DNA of 64,000 nt from Lachnospiraceae bacterium AC2031. Lineage in GTDB: Bacteria; Bacillota; Clostridia; Lachnospirales; Lachnospiraceae. Shown here piece by piece: positions 7,049 through 17,722 of the stretch. Both the position numbers and the translations under genes were made by a program. Positions within the stretch are counted from its first letter, which is position 1. Every line of letters starts with the position of its first letter. The notes beneath the pieces are model-generated. The model was not told the DNA's origin. It saw only the letters and a program-made list of their open reading frames with translations, and did not search any database. The DNA is taken from NCBI GenBank assembly GCA_000687975.1, contig JIAB01000001.1, positions 1,178,001-1,242,000 on the forward strand, read 5' to 3'.

Positions 7049-8555
7049 CTTTCAATTCTTTCTTGTTTGCATACATCTCGTTATCAGCCTTCGTAAAAAC
7101 TAATTCAAGATTTGTATCTACACCCTTATGGAAGTCTGCCATTCCGCTGGCAACAACAACTTTTCCTTCGTCTTTGTTGATCTGAACCTGGGTACGAAGC
7201 TCTCCCATAAGCGAGTCACGATTTTCGTAATCTTCACCTTTTAAGATTACCGCAAATTCGTCACCACCAATACGATATACAGGACTGTGCTTGAATACAC
7301 GGCAGATCATCATGCAGGCTTCTCGAATATGCTCATCTCCAGCCTTGTGGCCCTTAGTATCATTTATCTTCTTCAGATCATTAACATCACAGACAACAAC
7401 TGCAAACTCTCCTTCAGAGCCAGCAGATATTTTATCATTTACTTCGTTCTCCATGATGCCATAAGCGTTCTTATTCTTAACACCTGTAAGAGCATCTCGG
7501 TTAGCCATGTTCATTACAGTATCTATACGCTGCTTATATTCTTCCTCACGCTGCATAGAATCATTGATATTGATAACACCAACAACAATATGCTTATCAT
7601 CACCACGAGGCTTTAATGCGCGAAGGTTTACATACTGAGGATCCCCATCCAGAATAAGTCGATAGGTGATAGAAAAGACCTTCTTATCTCTAATCTCCTT
7701 AAGCAGATAATTCTTGTCCATAGCTGTCGCCATCATTGGATAATCATCCACATGAATGTCGCGTACAAGATTTCGCTGGGTTTCAGCAAAGAAATCGTAT
7801 CCATGATGGCCAATATCTAAGTGACTGTATGCTTCACTTGTACTGAACTCATCAAATTCATTTGTCTCGGTATCAACATAGTAAAGAACTTCATATCGTG
7901 AAGCCAGAGCTTTAGCTATCTGTCCGTAAACCTCTCCCTGCTCTGCAGCAGCAAGAGCCTTCTTATGGGCCTTAGTTTCTGCATCCACATTTCGAACACC
8001 AATTACTATGTATTTATCATCTGCGCCAACACCCTTAGTCGCTTTCAGATTGTAATAAACTGGTTTACCATTTTTAACAAGACGGTAATTAAGATGGAAG
8101 GTTTCATCCTTACGGAATATCTCATATAGCTTCTGCTTATTGATGTAAGAACTAAAATGCTCTCTATCATCTTTATGCACCAGCTTCTCTGTATTTACCT
8201 TGGTATCCGCAAAGAAATCCTTACCTGAGGAAATAATCGTAAGACCATCCTCTTTTTGCTCAAGCTGTCCCATAAGACTATACTCATTGTAGCTGTTATC
8301 CTTAGTATTAATGTAGTACACACTTTCATAGTCTCCGGCAAGAGACGTAGCAATCTGAGAAAATGTCTTTCTTTCCTCCTGACTTTTCGTACTGTACTGA
8401 AGCATAACAACATACAAAGCTATTATCTCAATAAGAGCAACGCCAAAAAGCGTGAAAGCCATAACTCTATAGCCCATCTCACGCAGCACAGCACTTGCTA
8501 TGAATATGAGAATACTCGCTATAAGCGACATTCTTATTTTAACTTCGTCCTTCAT
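7041..8555 (-). CDS. Membrane diguanylate cyclase with two PAS-like domains
   Basis: A 504-residue GGDEF protein that would make cyclic di-GMP from two GTP. Two membrane spans lie at about residues 8-28 and 32-52. Two related sensory modules follow (about 65-195 and 205-340); both contain a YYINTKDN- or YYVDTETN-like start and end in IVIGV or IVVGV, so they are an internal duplication of a PAS-like fold. The catalytic domain (about 355-504) has DALTGVKNKNAY and an intact RIGGDEFAV active site. I see no RxxD inhibitory site at the usual place. It is cotranscribed with the PQQQ-repeat protein gene. The input signal is unknown. Confidence 0.88.
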   Translation of the reverse strand: MKDEVKIRMSLIASILIFIASAVLREMGYRVMAFTLFGVALIEIIALYVVMLQYSTKSQEERKTFSQIATSLAGDYESVYYINTKDNSYNEYSLMGQLEQKEDGLTIISSGKDFFADTKVNTEKLVHKDDREHFSSYINKQKLYEIFRKDETFHLNYRLVKNGKPVYYNLKATKGVGADDKYIVIGVRNVDAETKAHKKALAAAEQGEVYGQIAKALASRYEVLYYVDTETNEFDEFSTSEAYSHLDIGHHGYDFFAETQRNLVRDIHVDDYPMMATAMDKNYLLKEIRDKKVFSITYRLILDGDPQYVNLRALKPRGDDKHIVVGVININDSMQREEEYKQRIDTVMNMANRDALTGVKNKNAYGIMENEVNDKISAGSEGEFAVVVCDVNDLKKINDTKGHKAGDEHIREACMMICRVFKHSPVYRIGGDEFAVILKGEDYENRDSLMGELRTQVQINKDEGKVVVASGMADFHKGVDTNLELVFTKADNEMYANKKELKDE

Positions 8556-8583
8556 ATACTGTCCTTTATATAAAAAGCCTCAA

Positions 8584-9528
8584 TCAGAGTGTCATCATGT
8601 CTTGATTCAAATACCTCATAATGAAACTTGTATTCTCTCTTAATATCTTTTCAGTTTCGGGAGTTCTTGTCCCCATCGTTGCAAACGCATGGAAGGTTCC
8701 CTTCATCTGTACCATCCTGACAGGTGTTTCAGCCGCTCTGCACTTTCGGTAGATTGCCATAGAATCTGCAAAAAGCGTCTCATTGTAGTCAACAGTCAGG
8801 AATATTGGTGGCATTCCCTTATAATCACCGTAAAATGGAGATATATAAGGATTAGATGGATCCGCATCACCTGCGTAGGCAATCCTCATAGGTTCAATGA
8901 ATCCTTCCTTTACAGTGAAATCATCTATCTCATGCTGTGTTCTATCAAGCGCTCCGGTAAAATCCACCAGAGGGCTATGTGCAATAACTGCTGCTATGCT
9001 TCTTCTGCCTCTGTCACGAGCTTTAAGTGCCAGTGCAAGACTCATGTTACCACCAGCACTCTCTCCAGCTAACACTAACTTAGAATCTGGATACTTCTTT
9101 CTTATAACACGAAGTATGTTATAGCAGTCCTCAAGTCCATCTGGAAACTTGTTTTCAGGAGACAGTCTATATTCAGCGGAAATGACACGAAAGCCTGTAT
9201 ATGCTGCAAGCATAGAACAATATGATCGGGAAGCAGATGCTGAACCCGATACAAAGCCGCCACCATGTATATATAAGATCACAGCAGAATCATCCACATC
9301 TTCAGGAAGAAGAAGTTCTGATATAGTTCCACCTATAGGAACTCTGTAACCCTTTACTCCCTTTTCTCTCGGAAGAAATGTGTAACCCAGATTTGGCAGA
9401 GTTCGAGCCTTCGACCAGTCTATGGTCAGCATGTTTTCATCAAACTCCCTGCCCTTTGTAAGCAGCTTTACCATATTCTTGTTTTTATTCATTTCCTTAC
9501 TGGAAGCTGTCCTGACTGCAATAGGCAT
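8584..9528 (-). CDS. HSL-type alpha/beta hydrolase (esterase/lipase)
   Basis: A roughly 314-residue carboxylesterase of the hormone-sensitive-lipase group. The oxyanion motif is YIHGGGFVSGS, the nucleophile motif GESAGG, the acid lies near FLTVDYNETLFADS, and the catalytic His is in GTFHAFATMG. No signal peptide is seen, so it acts in the cytosol on short acyl esters, possibly acetylated plant sugars or phenolic esters. I use the ATG at 9526-9528; a GTG two codons earlier is possible. It lies 28 bases upstream of the diguanylate cyclase gene on the same strand and may share its transcript. Confidence 0.85.
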   Translation of the reverse strand: MPIAVRTASSKEMNKNKNMVKLLTKGREFDENMLTIDWSKARTLPNLGYTFLPREKGVKGYRVPIGGTISELLLPEDVDDSAVILYIHGGGFVSGSASASRSYCSMLAAYTGFRVISAEYRLSPENKFPDGLEDCYNILRVIRKKYPDSKLVLAGESAGGNMSLALALKARDRGRRSIAAVIAHSPLVDFTGALDRTQHEIDDFTVKEGFIEPMRIAYAGDADPSNPYISPFYGDYKGMPPIFLTVDYNETLFADSMAIYRKCRAAETPVRMVQMKGTFHAFATMGTRTPETEKILRENTSFIMRYLNQDMMTL

Positions 9529-9602
9529 TGTCACATCTCTTTTCGTAGAAATAACATATAACTTGTAAAATTAGTATATCATCCGACCCGCTCTTTAACA
9601 AT

Positions 9603-9643
9603 AAAAAAGTGACAAAAAAGGCAAGCCTTTTTGTCACTTTTTT
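9603..9643 (-). terminator. Intrinsic terminator of carAB
   Basis: A long stem formed by AAAAAAGTGACAAAAAAGGC (9603-9622) and GCCTTTTTGTCACTTTTTT (9625-9643) with one unpaired A lies 46 bases past the carB stop, with T-rich flanks on both strands. Confidence 0.85.
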
Positions 9644-9688
9644 ACAATATTTTTAATTAAAACTGCCCAAAACGAATGTGCTGGGCGA

Positions 9689-12600
9689 TTATATAGTTGA
9701 AATACGTGGAGTGATATCTTCAAGAACATCTAACAGGATACGAACTGTATCAAGAGATGTGAAGATTGTAACACCATTCATTATCGCACAACGTCTTATC
9801 TCAGCACCATCTTCATAGTGGATACCTGAAAGAATAGCACGAGTATTTATGATGTAGCTTACGTAGCCAGCCTCGATAGAACGAAGTACTTCATCGCTAC
9901 CATCACTAAGCTTTCCACGGATACGTGTACGGATACCATGTTCCTTAAGGAACTCACCAGTACCAACTGTTGCTTCGATATTGAAGCCCAGCTCATAGAA
10001 ACGTCTTACAAGTGGAAGAGATTCCTCTTTATCCTCATCTGCAAGAGTTACCATTACAGTTCCGTACTCTTTCATCTTGATTCCACTAGCCTGAAGAGCC
10101 TTGTAGAATGCACGCTTAAGACTTCTATCATAACCGATTGCCTCACCAGTAGACTTCATCTCTGGTGAAAGATATGGATCCATACCATTTAGCTTTGCGA
10201 AGGAGAATGCAGGAGTCTTAACATACCATTTCTTTGCTTTCTTCTTTGCATCTGGATCTTCGATACCTATAAGCTTGAGACCACCCTCTGGACCAATACC
10301 TGTGTAGCCCTGCTCAGCAAGACTGTGACCAAGCATTACCTTTGTAGCAATATCTACTAAGCTGTAGCCTGTTGACTTTGACAGGAATGGAACGCTTCGT
10401 GAAGCTCTTGGATTAACCTCGATGATATATACATTATCATCCTTATCAACGATAAACTGTATGTTGAAGAGACCAACGATACCGATTCCAAGACCAAGCT
10501 TGTTTGTATAATCAGTAATGGTTTCCTTAACCTTTTCTGAGATTGAATATGGAGGATAAACGCTTGTACTATCTCCAGAGTGAACACCCGTTCTCTCAAC
10601 CAGCTCCATAATACCTGGAAGGAATACTGTCTCGCCATCACAGATAGCGTCAACCTCAACCTCTTTACCTACAATGTATTTATCTACAAGTACAGGTCTG
10701 TCTACGTCTACCTCAACAGCTGTTCTTAAGTAGTGACGTAACATTTCCTCGTTAGCAACGATCTCCATAGCACGTCCACCAAGTACGAAACTTGGACGAA
10801 CAAGAACTGGATAACCGATCTTTTCAGCAGCTGCAACACCGCTCTCAATATCAGTTACTGCAACTCCCTTTGGATGAGGAATTCCGAGAGAAGAGATAAC
10901 ATCTTCAAATGCATCTCTATCCTCTGCTCTGAAGATAGCCTCGTTGCTTGTACCTATAAGCTTAACGCCCTTCTTCTCAAGCGGCTCAGCAAGGTTAACT
11001 GCTGTCTGTCCACCAAGAGATGTGATAACGCCCTCTGGCTTCTCAAGGTCGATGATATTCATGATATCTTCCACTGTGAGTGGCTCAAAGTAGAGCTTAT
11101 CAGATATTGTATAGTCAGTTGAAACTGTCTCTGGGTTATTGTTAATAACGATTGCTTCATAACCCATCTCATGAATTGTCTTTACTGCATGAACTGTTGA
11201 ATAATCGAACTCAACACCCTGTCCGATTCTAATAGGACCAGAACCAAGAACGATTATCTTCTTATTTTCTGAAACGATAGACTCATTCTCATCTTCATAT
11301 GTTGAATAGAAGTATGGAACGTAGCTTTCGAACTCGCTGGCACAAGTATCGATCATCTTGTAAACAGGTCTTACCCCCAGTTCACGTCTAAGATTCATGA
11401 CATCATCTTCAGAAACACCAGTCAGCTCGGCAATGTAAGAATCTGAGAATCCCATTTTCTTTGCATCATAAAGAGTTTCTTTATCGAGGATCTTGGTAAG
11501 TCCTTCTGAAGCAAACTCCTTAGCTCTTGCCTCAATCTTCTTCTCGAAATCAACTATGTTCTTGATCTTATCAAGGAAGAACATATCGATACGAGTCTTG
11601 TTGTAGATAACCTGAAGATCCACACCAAGCCAGATCAGCTGTGACAGAGCATAGATACGGTCATCTGTTCCATCTTCAACGTATTTAAGAAGCTTGTCGA
11701 TAGCTTCCTTCTTTGCCTCTTTGCTGTCAGTCTTATCAGAGAGGCTCTTAACATCAAACTTCTCAAGATGTATATGATTCTTGCCATCCTCAAGAGAACG
11801 AATAGCCTTTAGGAGACTTTCCTCTGCAGTACGGCCAATACTCATAGTTTCTCCTGTTGCTTTCATCTGAGTTGAGAGCACATTTGAAGCCAGAGTGAAC
11901 TTGTCAAATGGGAATCTAGGCATCTTGGTTACGACGTAGTCAAGTGTTGGCTCGAAGCAGGCAGGAGTGTTGGCGAGCTTTATCTCGTCAAGATTCATGC
12001 CGACTGCAATCTTCGCAGAAACTCTGGCGATCGGATAACCACTGGCCTTTGAAGCGAGCGCAGATGAACGTGAAACTCTAGGATTAACCTCGATTACATA
12101 GTAACTAAATGACTCCGGATCAAGGGCGAACTGGCAGTTACAACCACCTTCTACACCAAGAGCTCTGATGATTCTAAGAGCACTGTCACGGAGCATATGA
12201 TATTCTTTGTTAGTAAGTGTCTGGCTAGGAGCAACAACGATAGAGTCACCTGTATGGATACCAACTGGATCCAGGTTCTCCATGTTACAAACAACGAGAG
12301 CTGTATCGTTAGCATCTCTCATTACTTCGTACTCGATTTCCTTGTAACCCTTGATACTCTTCTCAACGAGTACCTGATGAACTGGTGAAAGTGCAAGTGC
12401 ATTCTTCATCATCTCAGCCATCTCTTCAGGATTATCAGCAAATCCACCACCTGTACCACCAAGGGTAAATGCAGGACGAAGGATTACAGGATAGCCGATC
12501 TCCTCAGCAGCCTTAAGTCCTTCTTCAACAGTATATGTAATCTCTGATGGAACAACTGGCTCACCCAGTCTCTCACAGAGTTCCTTGAACTCTTCTCTAT

Positions 12601-12982
12601 CCTCGGCACATTTGATTGAAGCCGCATCTGTTCCAAGCAGTTCGATCTCGCATTCCTGAAGAACGCCCTTATCATTTAACTGCATTGCAAGGTTAAGACC
12701 TGTCTGTCCACCAATTCCAGGAACGATAGCATCTGGTCTTTCAAAGCGGCAGATACGTGCAAGATATTCCAGTGTAAGTGGCTCCATATAAACCTTATCA
12801 GCAATCATTGTGTCAGTCATAATTGTTGCAGGGTTAGAGTTTGCAAGGATTACCTCATAACCTTCCTCTTTAAGAGCTAGGCAGGCCTGGGTTCCTGCGT
12901 AGTCGAACTCTGCTGCCTGACCGATAACTATAGGGCCAGAGCCGATCACAAGTATTTTGTGTAAATCTGTTCTTTTTGGCAT
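9689..12982 (-). CDS. carB: Carbamoyl-phosphate synthase large subunit
   Basis: A 1097-residue enzyme that makes carbamoyl phosphate from bicarbonate, two ATP and ammonia delivered by CarA, feeding pyrimidine and arginine synthesis. Two homologous ATP-grasp halves are visible, each opening with a GSGPIxIGQxxEFDY motif (residues 13-28 and about 585-600), followed by PSFVLGGR or PAFTLGGTG loops and EVNPRxSRS metal sites. The C-terminal 130 residues are the MGS-like allosteric domain where UMP and ornithine act in other bacteria. The length is slightly above the usual 1060-1080. It follows carA after 11 bases. Confidence 0.97.
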   Translation of the reverse strand: MPKRTDLHKILVIGSGPIVIGQAAEFDYAGTQACLALKEEGYEVILANSNPATIMTDTMIADKVYMEPLTLEYLARICRFERPDAIVPGIGGQTGLNLAMQLNDKGVLQECEIELLGTDAASIKCAEDREEFKELCERLGEPVVPSEITYTVEEGLKAAEEIGYPVILRPAFTLGGTGGGFADNPEEMAEMMKNALALSPVHQVLVEKSIKGYKEIEYEVMRDANDTALVVCNMENLDPVGIHTGDSIVVAPSQTLTNKEYHMLRDSALRIIRALGVEGGCNCQFALDPESFSYYVIEVNPRVSRSSALASKASGYPIARVSAKIAVGMNLDEIKLANTPACFEPTLDYVVTKMPRFPFDKFTLASNVLSTQMKATGETMSIGRTAEESLLKAIRSLEDGKNHIHLEKFDVKSLSDKTDSKEAKKEAIDKLLKYVEDGTDDRIYALSQLIWLGVDLQVIYNKTRIDMFFLDKIKNIVDFEKKIEARAKEFASEGLTKILDKETLYDAKKMGFSDSYIAELTGVSEDDVMNLRRELGVRPVYKMIDTCASEFESYVPYFYSTYEDENESIVSENKKIIVLGSGPIRIGQGVEFDYSTVHAVKTIHEMGYEAIVINNNPETVSTDYTISDKLYFEPLTVEDIMNIIDLEKPEGVITSLGGQTAVNLAEPLEKKGVKLIGTSNEAIFRAEDRDAFEDVISSLGIPHPKGVAVTDIESGVAAAEKIGYPVLVRPSFVLGGRAMEIVANEEMLRHYLRTAVEVDVDRPVLVDKYIVGKEVEVDAICDGETVFLPGIMELVERTGVHSGDSTSVYPPYSISEKVKETITDYTNKLGLGIGIVGLFNIQFIVDKDDNVYIIEVNPRASRSVPFLSKSTGYSLVDIATKVMLGHSLAEQGYTGIGPEGGLKLIGIEDPDAKKKAKKWYVKTPAFSFAKLNGMDPYLSPEMKSTGEAIGYDRSLKRAFYKALQASGIKMKEYGTVMVTLADEDKEESLPLVRRFYELGFNIEATVGTGEFLKEHGIRTRIRGKLSDGSDEVLRSIEAGYVSYIINTRAILSGIHYEDGAEIRRCAIMNGVTIFTSLDTVRILLDVLEDITPRISTI

Positions 12983-12993
12983 TTTCTTATCCT

Positions 12994-14073
12994 TTATTTA
13001 CTCATGTTTGAAATGAAACGATCAAAGAGGTATGTGCTGTCCTGTGGTCCAGGTGCGCTCTCTGGATGGTACTGAACTGAGAAGACCTTTCCGTCCTCTG
13101 ATGCAAGTCCCTCAACTGTATTATCAAGCAGGTTAATGTGAGAAACCTTAAGTCCAGTTCCTTCTACTGTATTATCATCAACAGCGTAGCTGTGATTCTG
13201 ACTTGTTATCTCTATCTTTCCTGTAGCAAGATCCTTTACTGGATGGTTACCACCACGATGTCCAAACTTAAGCTTATATGTCTTTGCTCCATAAGAAAGA
13301 GCTATCAGCTGATGCCCAAGGCAGATACCAAACATTGGAAGCTGTCCCTTAAGTGCCTTAAGTGTATCGATAACCTCAGGAACATCCTCAGGATCGCCAG
13401 GGCCATTTGAAATGAAGAGTCCGTCAGGATTCATTTTCATTATCTCTTCCGCTGGTGTATCGTATGGAACAACTGTAACATTGCAGCCATGGGCATTGAG
13501 CTCACGTACAATGTTCATCTTCATTCCACAATCTATTGCTACAACATTGAATTTAGGATTTGAGGTACGAGCATACCATCTCTTCTTTGAACTGCAGCGT
13601 TTTACCTGATCACGTGGAAGCTCTGTCTCAGCCAGCTTCTTAAGACCATCCTCAAGAGTTGTATCGATACTTGTAATAAGTACCTTTCTTGATCCGTGAT
13701 CTCTGATGCTTCGGACAAGCTTACGTGTATCTACACCATAGATTCCAGGAACATCTGAATCCTCAAGAAGCTCAGATAATGTTCTTGTAAAACGGAAGTT
13801 TGATGGAGATTCATTTACCTCTCTTACAATAAGAGCTCCGAGATTGATCATCTTACTCTCGAAGTCCTCATCAGTGATTCCATAATTACCGATAAGCGGA
13901 TAGGACATAACTATCGCCTGATCTGTGTAGGATGGATCGGAAATGATTTCCTGATAGCCAGCCATTGAGGTATTGAAAACTATCTCGCAGACTGCCTCTT
14001 TATCAGCACCAAAGCCGAAGCCAAGATACTCGGTACCATCCTCCATGATAAGTTTTTTGTTGTAATCTGACAT
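12994..14073 (-). CDS. carA: Carbamoyl-phosphate synthase small subunit (glutaminase)
   Basis: A 359-residue glutamine amidotransferase subunit that supplies ammonia to CarB. The N-terminal CPSase small-chain domain begins [17 protein letters not shown]; the class I glutaminase domain carries the nucleophile Cys in [12 protein letters not shown], the GHRGGNHPV stretch and the catalytic His in YHPESAPGP. It starts at an ATG with AAAGGAAAG upstream. The promoter and hairpin in the 141 bases before it suggest regulation by transcription attenuation, separate from the trp genes that precede it. Confidence 0.96.
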   Translation of the reverse strand: MSDYNKKLIMEDGTEYLGFGFGADKEAVCEIVFNTSMAGYQEIISDPSYTDQAIVMSYPLIGNYGITDEDFESKMINLGALIVREVNESPSNFRFTRTLSELLEDSDVPGIYGVDTRKLVRSIRDHGSRKVLITSIDTTLEDGLKKLAETELPRDQVKRCSSKKRWYARTSNPKFNVVAIDCGMKMNIVRELNAHGCNVTVVPYDTPAEEIMKMNPDGLFISNGPGDPEDVPEVIDTLKALKGQLPMFGICLGHQLIALSYGAKTYKLKFGHRGGNHPVKDLATGKIEITSQNHSYAVDDNTVEGTGLKVSHINLLDNTVEGLASEDGKVFSVQYHPESAPGPQDSTYLFDRFISNMSK

Positions 14074-14105
14074 ACTCTTTCCTTTTTCTCTACTGCTCTA
14101 AAAAT

Positions 14106-14138
14106 AGGCACTTCGAGAAAAAAAGACTCGAAGCGCCT
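14106..14138 (-). terminator. Hairpin with T-rich tail in the carA leader (terminator or attenuator)
   Basis: Arms AGGCACTTCGAG (14106-14117) and CTCGAAGCGCCT (14127-14138) pair with one mismatch; on the minus strand the stem is followed by TATTTTTAG. It lies 33 bases before the carA start and downstream of the candidate carA promoter at 14164-14191, so it can act both as the end of the trp transcript and as an attenuator in the carAB leader. Confidence 0.65.
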
Positions 14139-14163
14139 TTGCTTACTTTTTTTAACCACATCT

Positions 14164-14191
14164 AGTATATAACTTTATATTTATTAGTCAA
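14164..14191 (-). promoter_or_regulatory. Candidate carAB promoter
   Basis: On the minus strand TTGACT (14186-14191) and TATACT (14164-14169) are separated by 16 bases, about 90 bases upstream of carA and 24 bases past the trpA stop. This would make carAB an independent transcript with a leader containing the hairpin 14106-14138. Confidence 0.55.
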
Positions 14192-14214
14192 GTTATTTTT
14201 CGGATTTTTTTCTA

Positions 14215-14982
14215 TTATATAGCAGCTTTGATACCCTTTACAAAATCAGACAGCTTCTCTGGAGCGTCCTTGCCGTATTCTGCAACTATCTTAACCATAG
14301 CTGATCCTACGATAACGCCATCTGCGAACTGTGCCATTTTACTAGCCTGTTCAGGGTTGCTGATTCCGAAGCCGATAGCGGCTGGTGTATCAGTTGCTTC
14401 CTTTATAAGACTAAGAATTGTACTTAAATCAGTCTTGATCTCACTTCTGACTCCAGTAACACCAAGAGAAGAAACTACATAGATGAAGCCTTTTGCCTGA
14501 GATGCGATCATCTTGATTCTGTCTTCACTTGTAGGTGCGATCATGGATATGAAATCCATTCCATACTTTGCAGCAGTCTCATCGAACTCATGACGCTCCT
14601 CATATGGACAGTCAGGAATGATGATTCCATCAGCCCCTGCCTCTGAAGCCTTCTCAAAGAACTTATCTGTTCCATAGTGATATACAGGATTTGCATAAGT
14701 CATGAAAACGATTGGTGTATCGAAATCCTTGCGAAGCTCCTTCACAAGCTCGAACACCTTATCAGTAGTCATACCTGATGACAGTGCTCTGATATCAGCC
14801 TCCTGAATTACAGGTCCTTCAGCGATAGGATCGGAAAATGGAATTCCCACCTCTACAAGGTCGGCACCTGCTTCCAGCACTGCGCGGAAGTTCTTAAGAC
14901 TTGTCTCATAATCTGGATCACCAGCTGTAAGGAATGCAATAAACGCCTTCTTATTCTCAAATGCTTTATATATTCTACTCAT
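14215..14982 (-). CDS. trpA: Tryptophan synthase alpha chain
   Basis: A 255-residue TIM-barrel enzyme that splits indole-3-glycerol phosphate into indole and glyceraldehyde 3-phosphate; indole passes through a tunnel to TrpB. The catalytic Glu is in LVEVGIPFSDP and the second acid in IIIPDCPYEE; the phosphate loop lies at GFGISNPEQ. It is the last gene of the trp operon and is separated from trpB by 65 bases that hold a long hairpin. Confidence 0.96.
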   Translation of the reverse strand: MSRIYKAFENKKAFIAFLTAGDPDYETSLKNFRAVLEAGADLVEVGIPFSDPIAEGPVIQEADIRALSSGMTTDKVFELVKELRKDFDTPIVFMTYANPVYHYGTDKFFEKASEAGADGIIIPDCPYEERHEFDETAAKYGMDFISMIAPTSEDRIKMIASQAKGFIYVVSSLGVTGVRSEIKTDLSTILSLIKEATDTPAAIGFGISNPEQASKMAQFADGVIVGSAMVKIVAEYGKDAPEKLSDFVKGIKAAI

Positions 14983-15009
14983 AATTATCTCCTAATTATA
15001 TCTTGATGA

Positions 15010-15049
15010 AATGAGTCACTTTTTACGTCCGACGTAAGGGTGACTCATT
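15010..15049. other. Long hairpin in the trpB-trpA spacer
   Basis: The arms AATGAGTCAC (15010-15019) and GTGACTCATT (15040-15049) pair perfectly and the stem continues inward through TACGTC and GACGTA with one unpaired T and G.T pairs. It overlaps the trpB stop codon. No run of T follows, so it is more likely an mRNA stability or processing element than a terminator. Confidence 0.6.
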
Positions 15050-16247
15050 ATTCATATATGTTTACTCCACGGTAACGGGCAATTGCTGCAACGTCCTTAT
15101 CACCTCGACCTGAGATAGTACATACAATGATGCTATCCTTAGGCATCTTTGGTGCAATCTTCAGAACATGTGCTACAGCGTGGCTGCTCTCGATAGCAGG
15201 GATGATACCCTCTGTTCTTGAAAGATATTCAAAGGCATTTACCGCCTCTTCATCTGTGATAGGAACATACTCTGCTCTGCCTGTTGATGCAAGATATGCA
15301 TGCTCAGGTCCAATTCCTGGATAATCAAGTCCAGCTGAGATTGAGTAAACTGGAGCGATCTGTCCATACTCATCCTGACAGAAGAGTGACTTCATACCAT
15401 GGAAGATACCCATAGAACCGTTAGCCATTGTTGCTGCATTCTTAGGATTATCTACTCCAAGACCAGCAGCTTCACAACCTATGAGACGTACTCCCTCATC
15501 ATTTATATATTCATAGAAGGAACCTATCGCATTACTTCCACCACCAACGCAGGCGATAACAACATCCGGAAGCTTTCCTTCTGCTTCAAGGATCTGTGCA
15601 CGGCTTTCCTTACTGATAACAGACTGGAAGTCTCTTACAATAGTAGGAAATGGATGCGGACCCATTACGGAACCAAGTACATAGAGTGTATCGTCAACTC
15701 GACTAACCCACTCACGCATAGCCTCATTTACTGCGTCCTTCAGAACCTTTGTTCCTGTCTTAACTGCGTGAACCTTAGCTCCAAGAAGTTCCATTCTAAA
15801 TACGTTAAGAGCCTGGCGGATCGTATCCTCCTCACCCATGAAGATTTCGCACTCCATATCCATAAGTGCAGCTGCAGTTGCAGTTGCAACACCATGCTGA
15901 CCTGCACCTGTCTCAGCGATTACTCTGGTCTTACCCATCTTCTTTGCAAGAAGCACCTGACCAAGAACGTTGTTGATCTTGTGTGAACCTGTGTGGTTGA
16001 GATCTTCTCTCTTAAGATAGATCTTTGCTCCACCAAGGTCTCTTGTCATCTTCTCTGCATAATAAAGAAGTGATGGACGACCTGCATACTCGCGATTTAG
16101 CTTGTCCAGCTCTGCTACGAACTCTGGATCATTCTTATAATGCTCATATGCTTCTTCAAGCTTATGTATCTCGTTCATCAGAGTTTCAGGGATATACTGT
16201 CCTCCGAACTCTCCAAATCTTCCATTAACTGCGTTTCCCATAATCAT
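15048..16247 (-). CDS. trpB: Tryptophan synthase beta chain
   Basis: A 399-residue PLP enzyme that condenses indole with serine to give tryptophan, in complex with TrpA. The PLP lysine is in HTGSHKINN, the phosphate cradle is [10 protein letters not shown], the catalytic Glu follows in AETGAGQHG, and the C-terminal TISGRGDKD is typical. It is of the standard TrpB1 length. The start ATG at 16245-16247 has AAAGGAT upstream. It follows trpF by 36 bases. Confidence 0.97.
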   Translation of the reverse strand: MIMGNAVNGRFGEFGGQYIPETLMNEIHKLEEAYEHYKNDPEFVAELDKLNREYAGRPSLLYYAEKMTRDLGGAKIYLKREDLNHTGSHKINNVLGQVLLAKKMGKTRVIAETGAGQHGVATATAAALMDMECEIFMGEEDTIRQALNVFRMELLGAKVHAVKTGTKVLKDAVNEAMREWVSRVDDTLYVLGSVMGPHPFPTIVRDFQSVISKESRAQILEAEGKLPDVVIACVGGGSNAIGSFYEYINDEGVRLIGCEAAGLGVDNPKNAATMANGSMGIFHGMKSLFCQDEYGQIAPVYSISAGLDYPGIGPEHAYLASTGRAEYVPITDEEAVNAFEYLSRTEGIIPAIESSHAVAHVLKIAPKMPKDSIIVCTISGRGDKDVAAIARYRGVNIYE

Positions 16248-16283
16248 ATCCTTTCATATATATTCCATTATGAATCATTAGTC

Positions 16284-16916
16284 TTATCTTTCAGAAACAT
16301 TCTTAACAAATGCTCTCATCTTAGATGCATCCTTCACGCCATCAGTTTCAACACCTGAACTTACATCTACCGCAAAAGGATTAAGACTCTTTACAGCCTC
16401 ACTCACATTTTCTGGATCAAGACCTCCCGCAAGGAAGTATGGTCTTGAAAGCCCTTTAAGTCTGGACCAGTCATGGGTTATACCGGTTCCTTTTCCCGAA
16501 TCAAGCATGATGTAATCTGCAGAAGAATTTTCTGCCTCCTCAAAGGAAGTCATCTGATTCACATTAAAGGCCTTGATAATTCGGCAAGGAGCTGATCCAG
16601 CTTCATTTGCCAATCTGTCTCGAAGTTTCTTAATGTAGGTTTCGCTCTCAGAACCGTGAAGCTGAGCGACGTCTATTATACCACAGTTTATCAGGTCGGC
16701 AATATAATCAATCTCCGCATCTACAAAAACACCAACGGCTTTGATGCGCTTATCCAGGTTTCTCTTCAGTTCCGCCGCCTCTAATTTCGTGACATTTCGC
16801 TTGCTTCTCTCCCAGAAAACAAATCCTATATAATCCGGAAGAAGTTCATTAGCTACTACGATATCCTCGATACGGGAAAGCCCGCATATTTTAATTCTTG
16901 TTCTAGTTTTTTCCAT
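16284..16916 (-). CDS. trpF: Phosphoribosylanthranilate isomerase
   Basis: A 210-residue TIM-barrel isomerase of the trp pathway. The catalytic Cys is in IKICGLSRIED and the catalytic Asp in AFNVNQ-to-YIMLDSGKGTG; the phosphate-binding FLAGGLDPENV and VDVSSGVETDGVKD close the barrel. The start overlaps the end of trpC by 14 bases, so translation is coupled. Confidence 0.95.
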   Translation of the reverse strand: MEKTRTRIKICGLSRIEDIVVANELLPDYIGFVFWERSKRNVTKLEAAELKRNLDKRIKAVGVFVDAEIDYIADLINCGIIDVAQLHGSESETYIKKLRDRLANEAGSAPCRIIKAFNVNQMTSFEEAENSSADYIMLDSGKGTGITHDWSRLKGLSRPYFLAGGLDPENVSEAVKSLNPFAVDVSSGVETDGVKDASKMRAFVKNVSER

Positions 16917-17709
16917 ACTCTTTAAGTTCCTGAATTAATGACTTTTTGTCGGTGCTTCTCATCAGCATCTCTCCAATAAGAACCGCGTCCGTTCCATTTG
17001 ATCTTAAAGCCTTTACATCCTCAGGCTTCTCAATACCGCTTTCGGAGACAAATGTCACGTCTCCCGGTACCATCTCTCGAAGTCTGATGCTGTTGTTGAT
17101 ATCAACTGTAAAGTCTTTCAGGTTACGGTTATTAACTCCCACTATTCTGGCTCCTGCCGCCAGGCATCTCTCAACCTCCTCAGCATCATGAGCTTCGAAG
17201 AGACATGAAAGACCAAGGTCATCAGCTATATTATAGAAGGATTTAAGTTCCTCATCTGAAAGGATTGCAGCGATAAGAAGAACTGCAGATGCTCCCATAA
17301 GCTTTGCCTGATATATCATGTAAGGATCGACTGTAAAGTCCTTTCTAAGAACAGGAATCTTCACCTCTTTTGTGATTGCCTTCAGGTACTCATCACTTCC
17401 CTTAAACCTATCAGGTTCTGTGAGACATGATATCGCATCCGCTCCACTCTCCTCATAGGTCTTCGCAATCTCAAGATATGGAAAATCTTCAGCAATAACA
17501 CCCTTTGATGGAGACGCTTTCTTAACCTCAGAGATTATTGAAAGTCCTTCCTTTTTAAGAGCCTTCTCAAATGGGTACTCAAAAGGAGCAGTTTCCTTCT
17601 CCTCAGCAGCCATAGCCTCAGCATCCTTACGTATTGCATCCAGAGAATAAATCTTCTTCTGTCTCTCTATTCTGTTCCTAGTCAGTTCAGCCAACTCATC
17701 TAAAATCAT
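16903..17709 (-). CDS. trpC: Indole-3-glycerol phosphate synthase
   Basis: A 268-residue TIM-barrel enzyme closing the indole ring. Key elements are the N-terminal helix with the basic RNRIERQKK stretch, SEVKKASPSKGVI with the catalytic Lys, VLRKDFTVDPYMI, GVNNRNLKDF and the phosphate loop FVSESGIEKPEDV. The ATG at 17707-17709 has AAAGGAGAG upstream; the longer frame to 17745 would run through a REP-like palindrome and is rejected. Confidence 0.96.
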   Translation of the reverse strand: MILDELAELTRNRIERQKKIYSLDAIRKDAEAMAAEEKETAPFEYPFEKALKKEGLSIISEVKKASPSKGVIAEDFPYLEIAKTYEESGADAISCLTEPDRFKGSDEYLKAITKEVKIPVLRKDFTVDPYMIYQAKLMGASAVLLIAAILSDEELKSFYNIADDLGLSCLFEAHDAEEVERCLAAGARIVGVNNRNLKDFTVDINNSIRLREMVPGDVTFVSESGIEKPEDVKALRSNGTDAVLIGEMLMRSTDKKSLIQELKEYGKN

Positions 17710-17722
17710 AACTCTCTCCTTT

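Noticed and set aside
6770-7185. Plus-strand open frames of 108-132 codons
   Set aside because: They are antisense to the repeat membrane protein and owe their length to the 36-base repeat; no ribosome site, and the minus-strand frame has signal-like domains.
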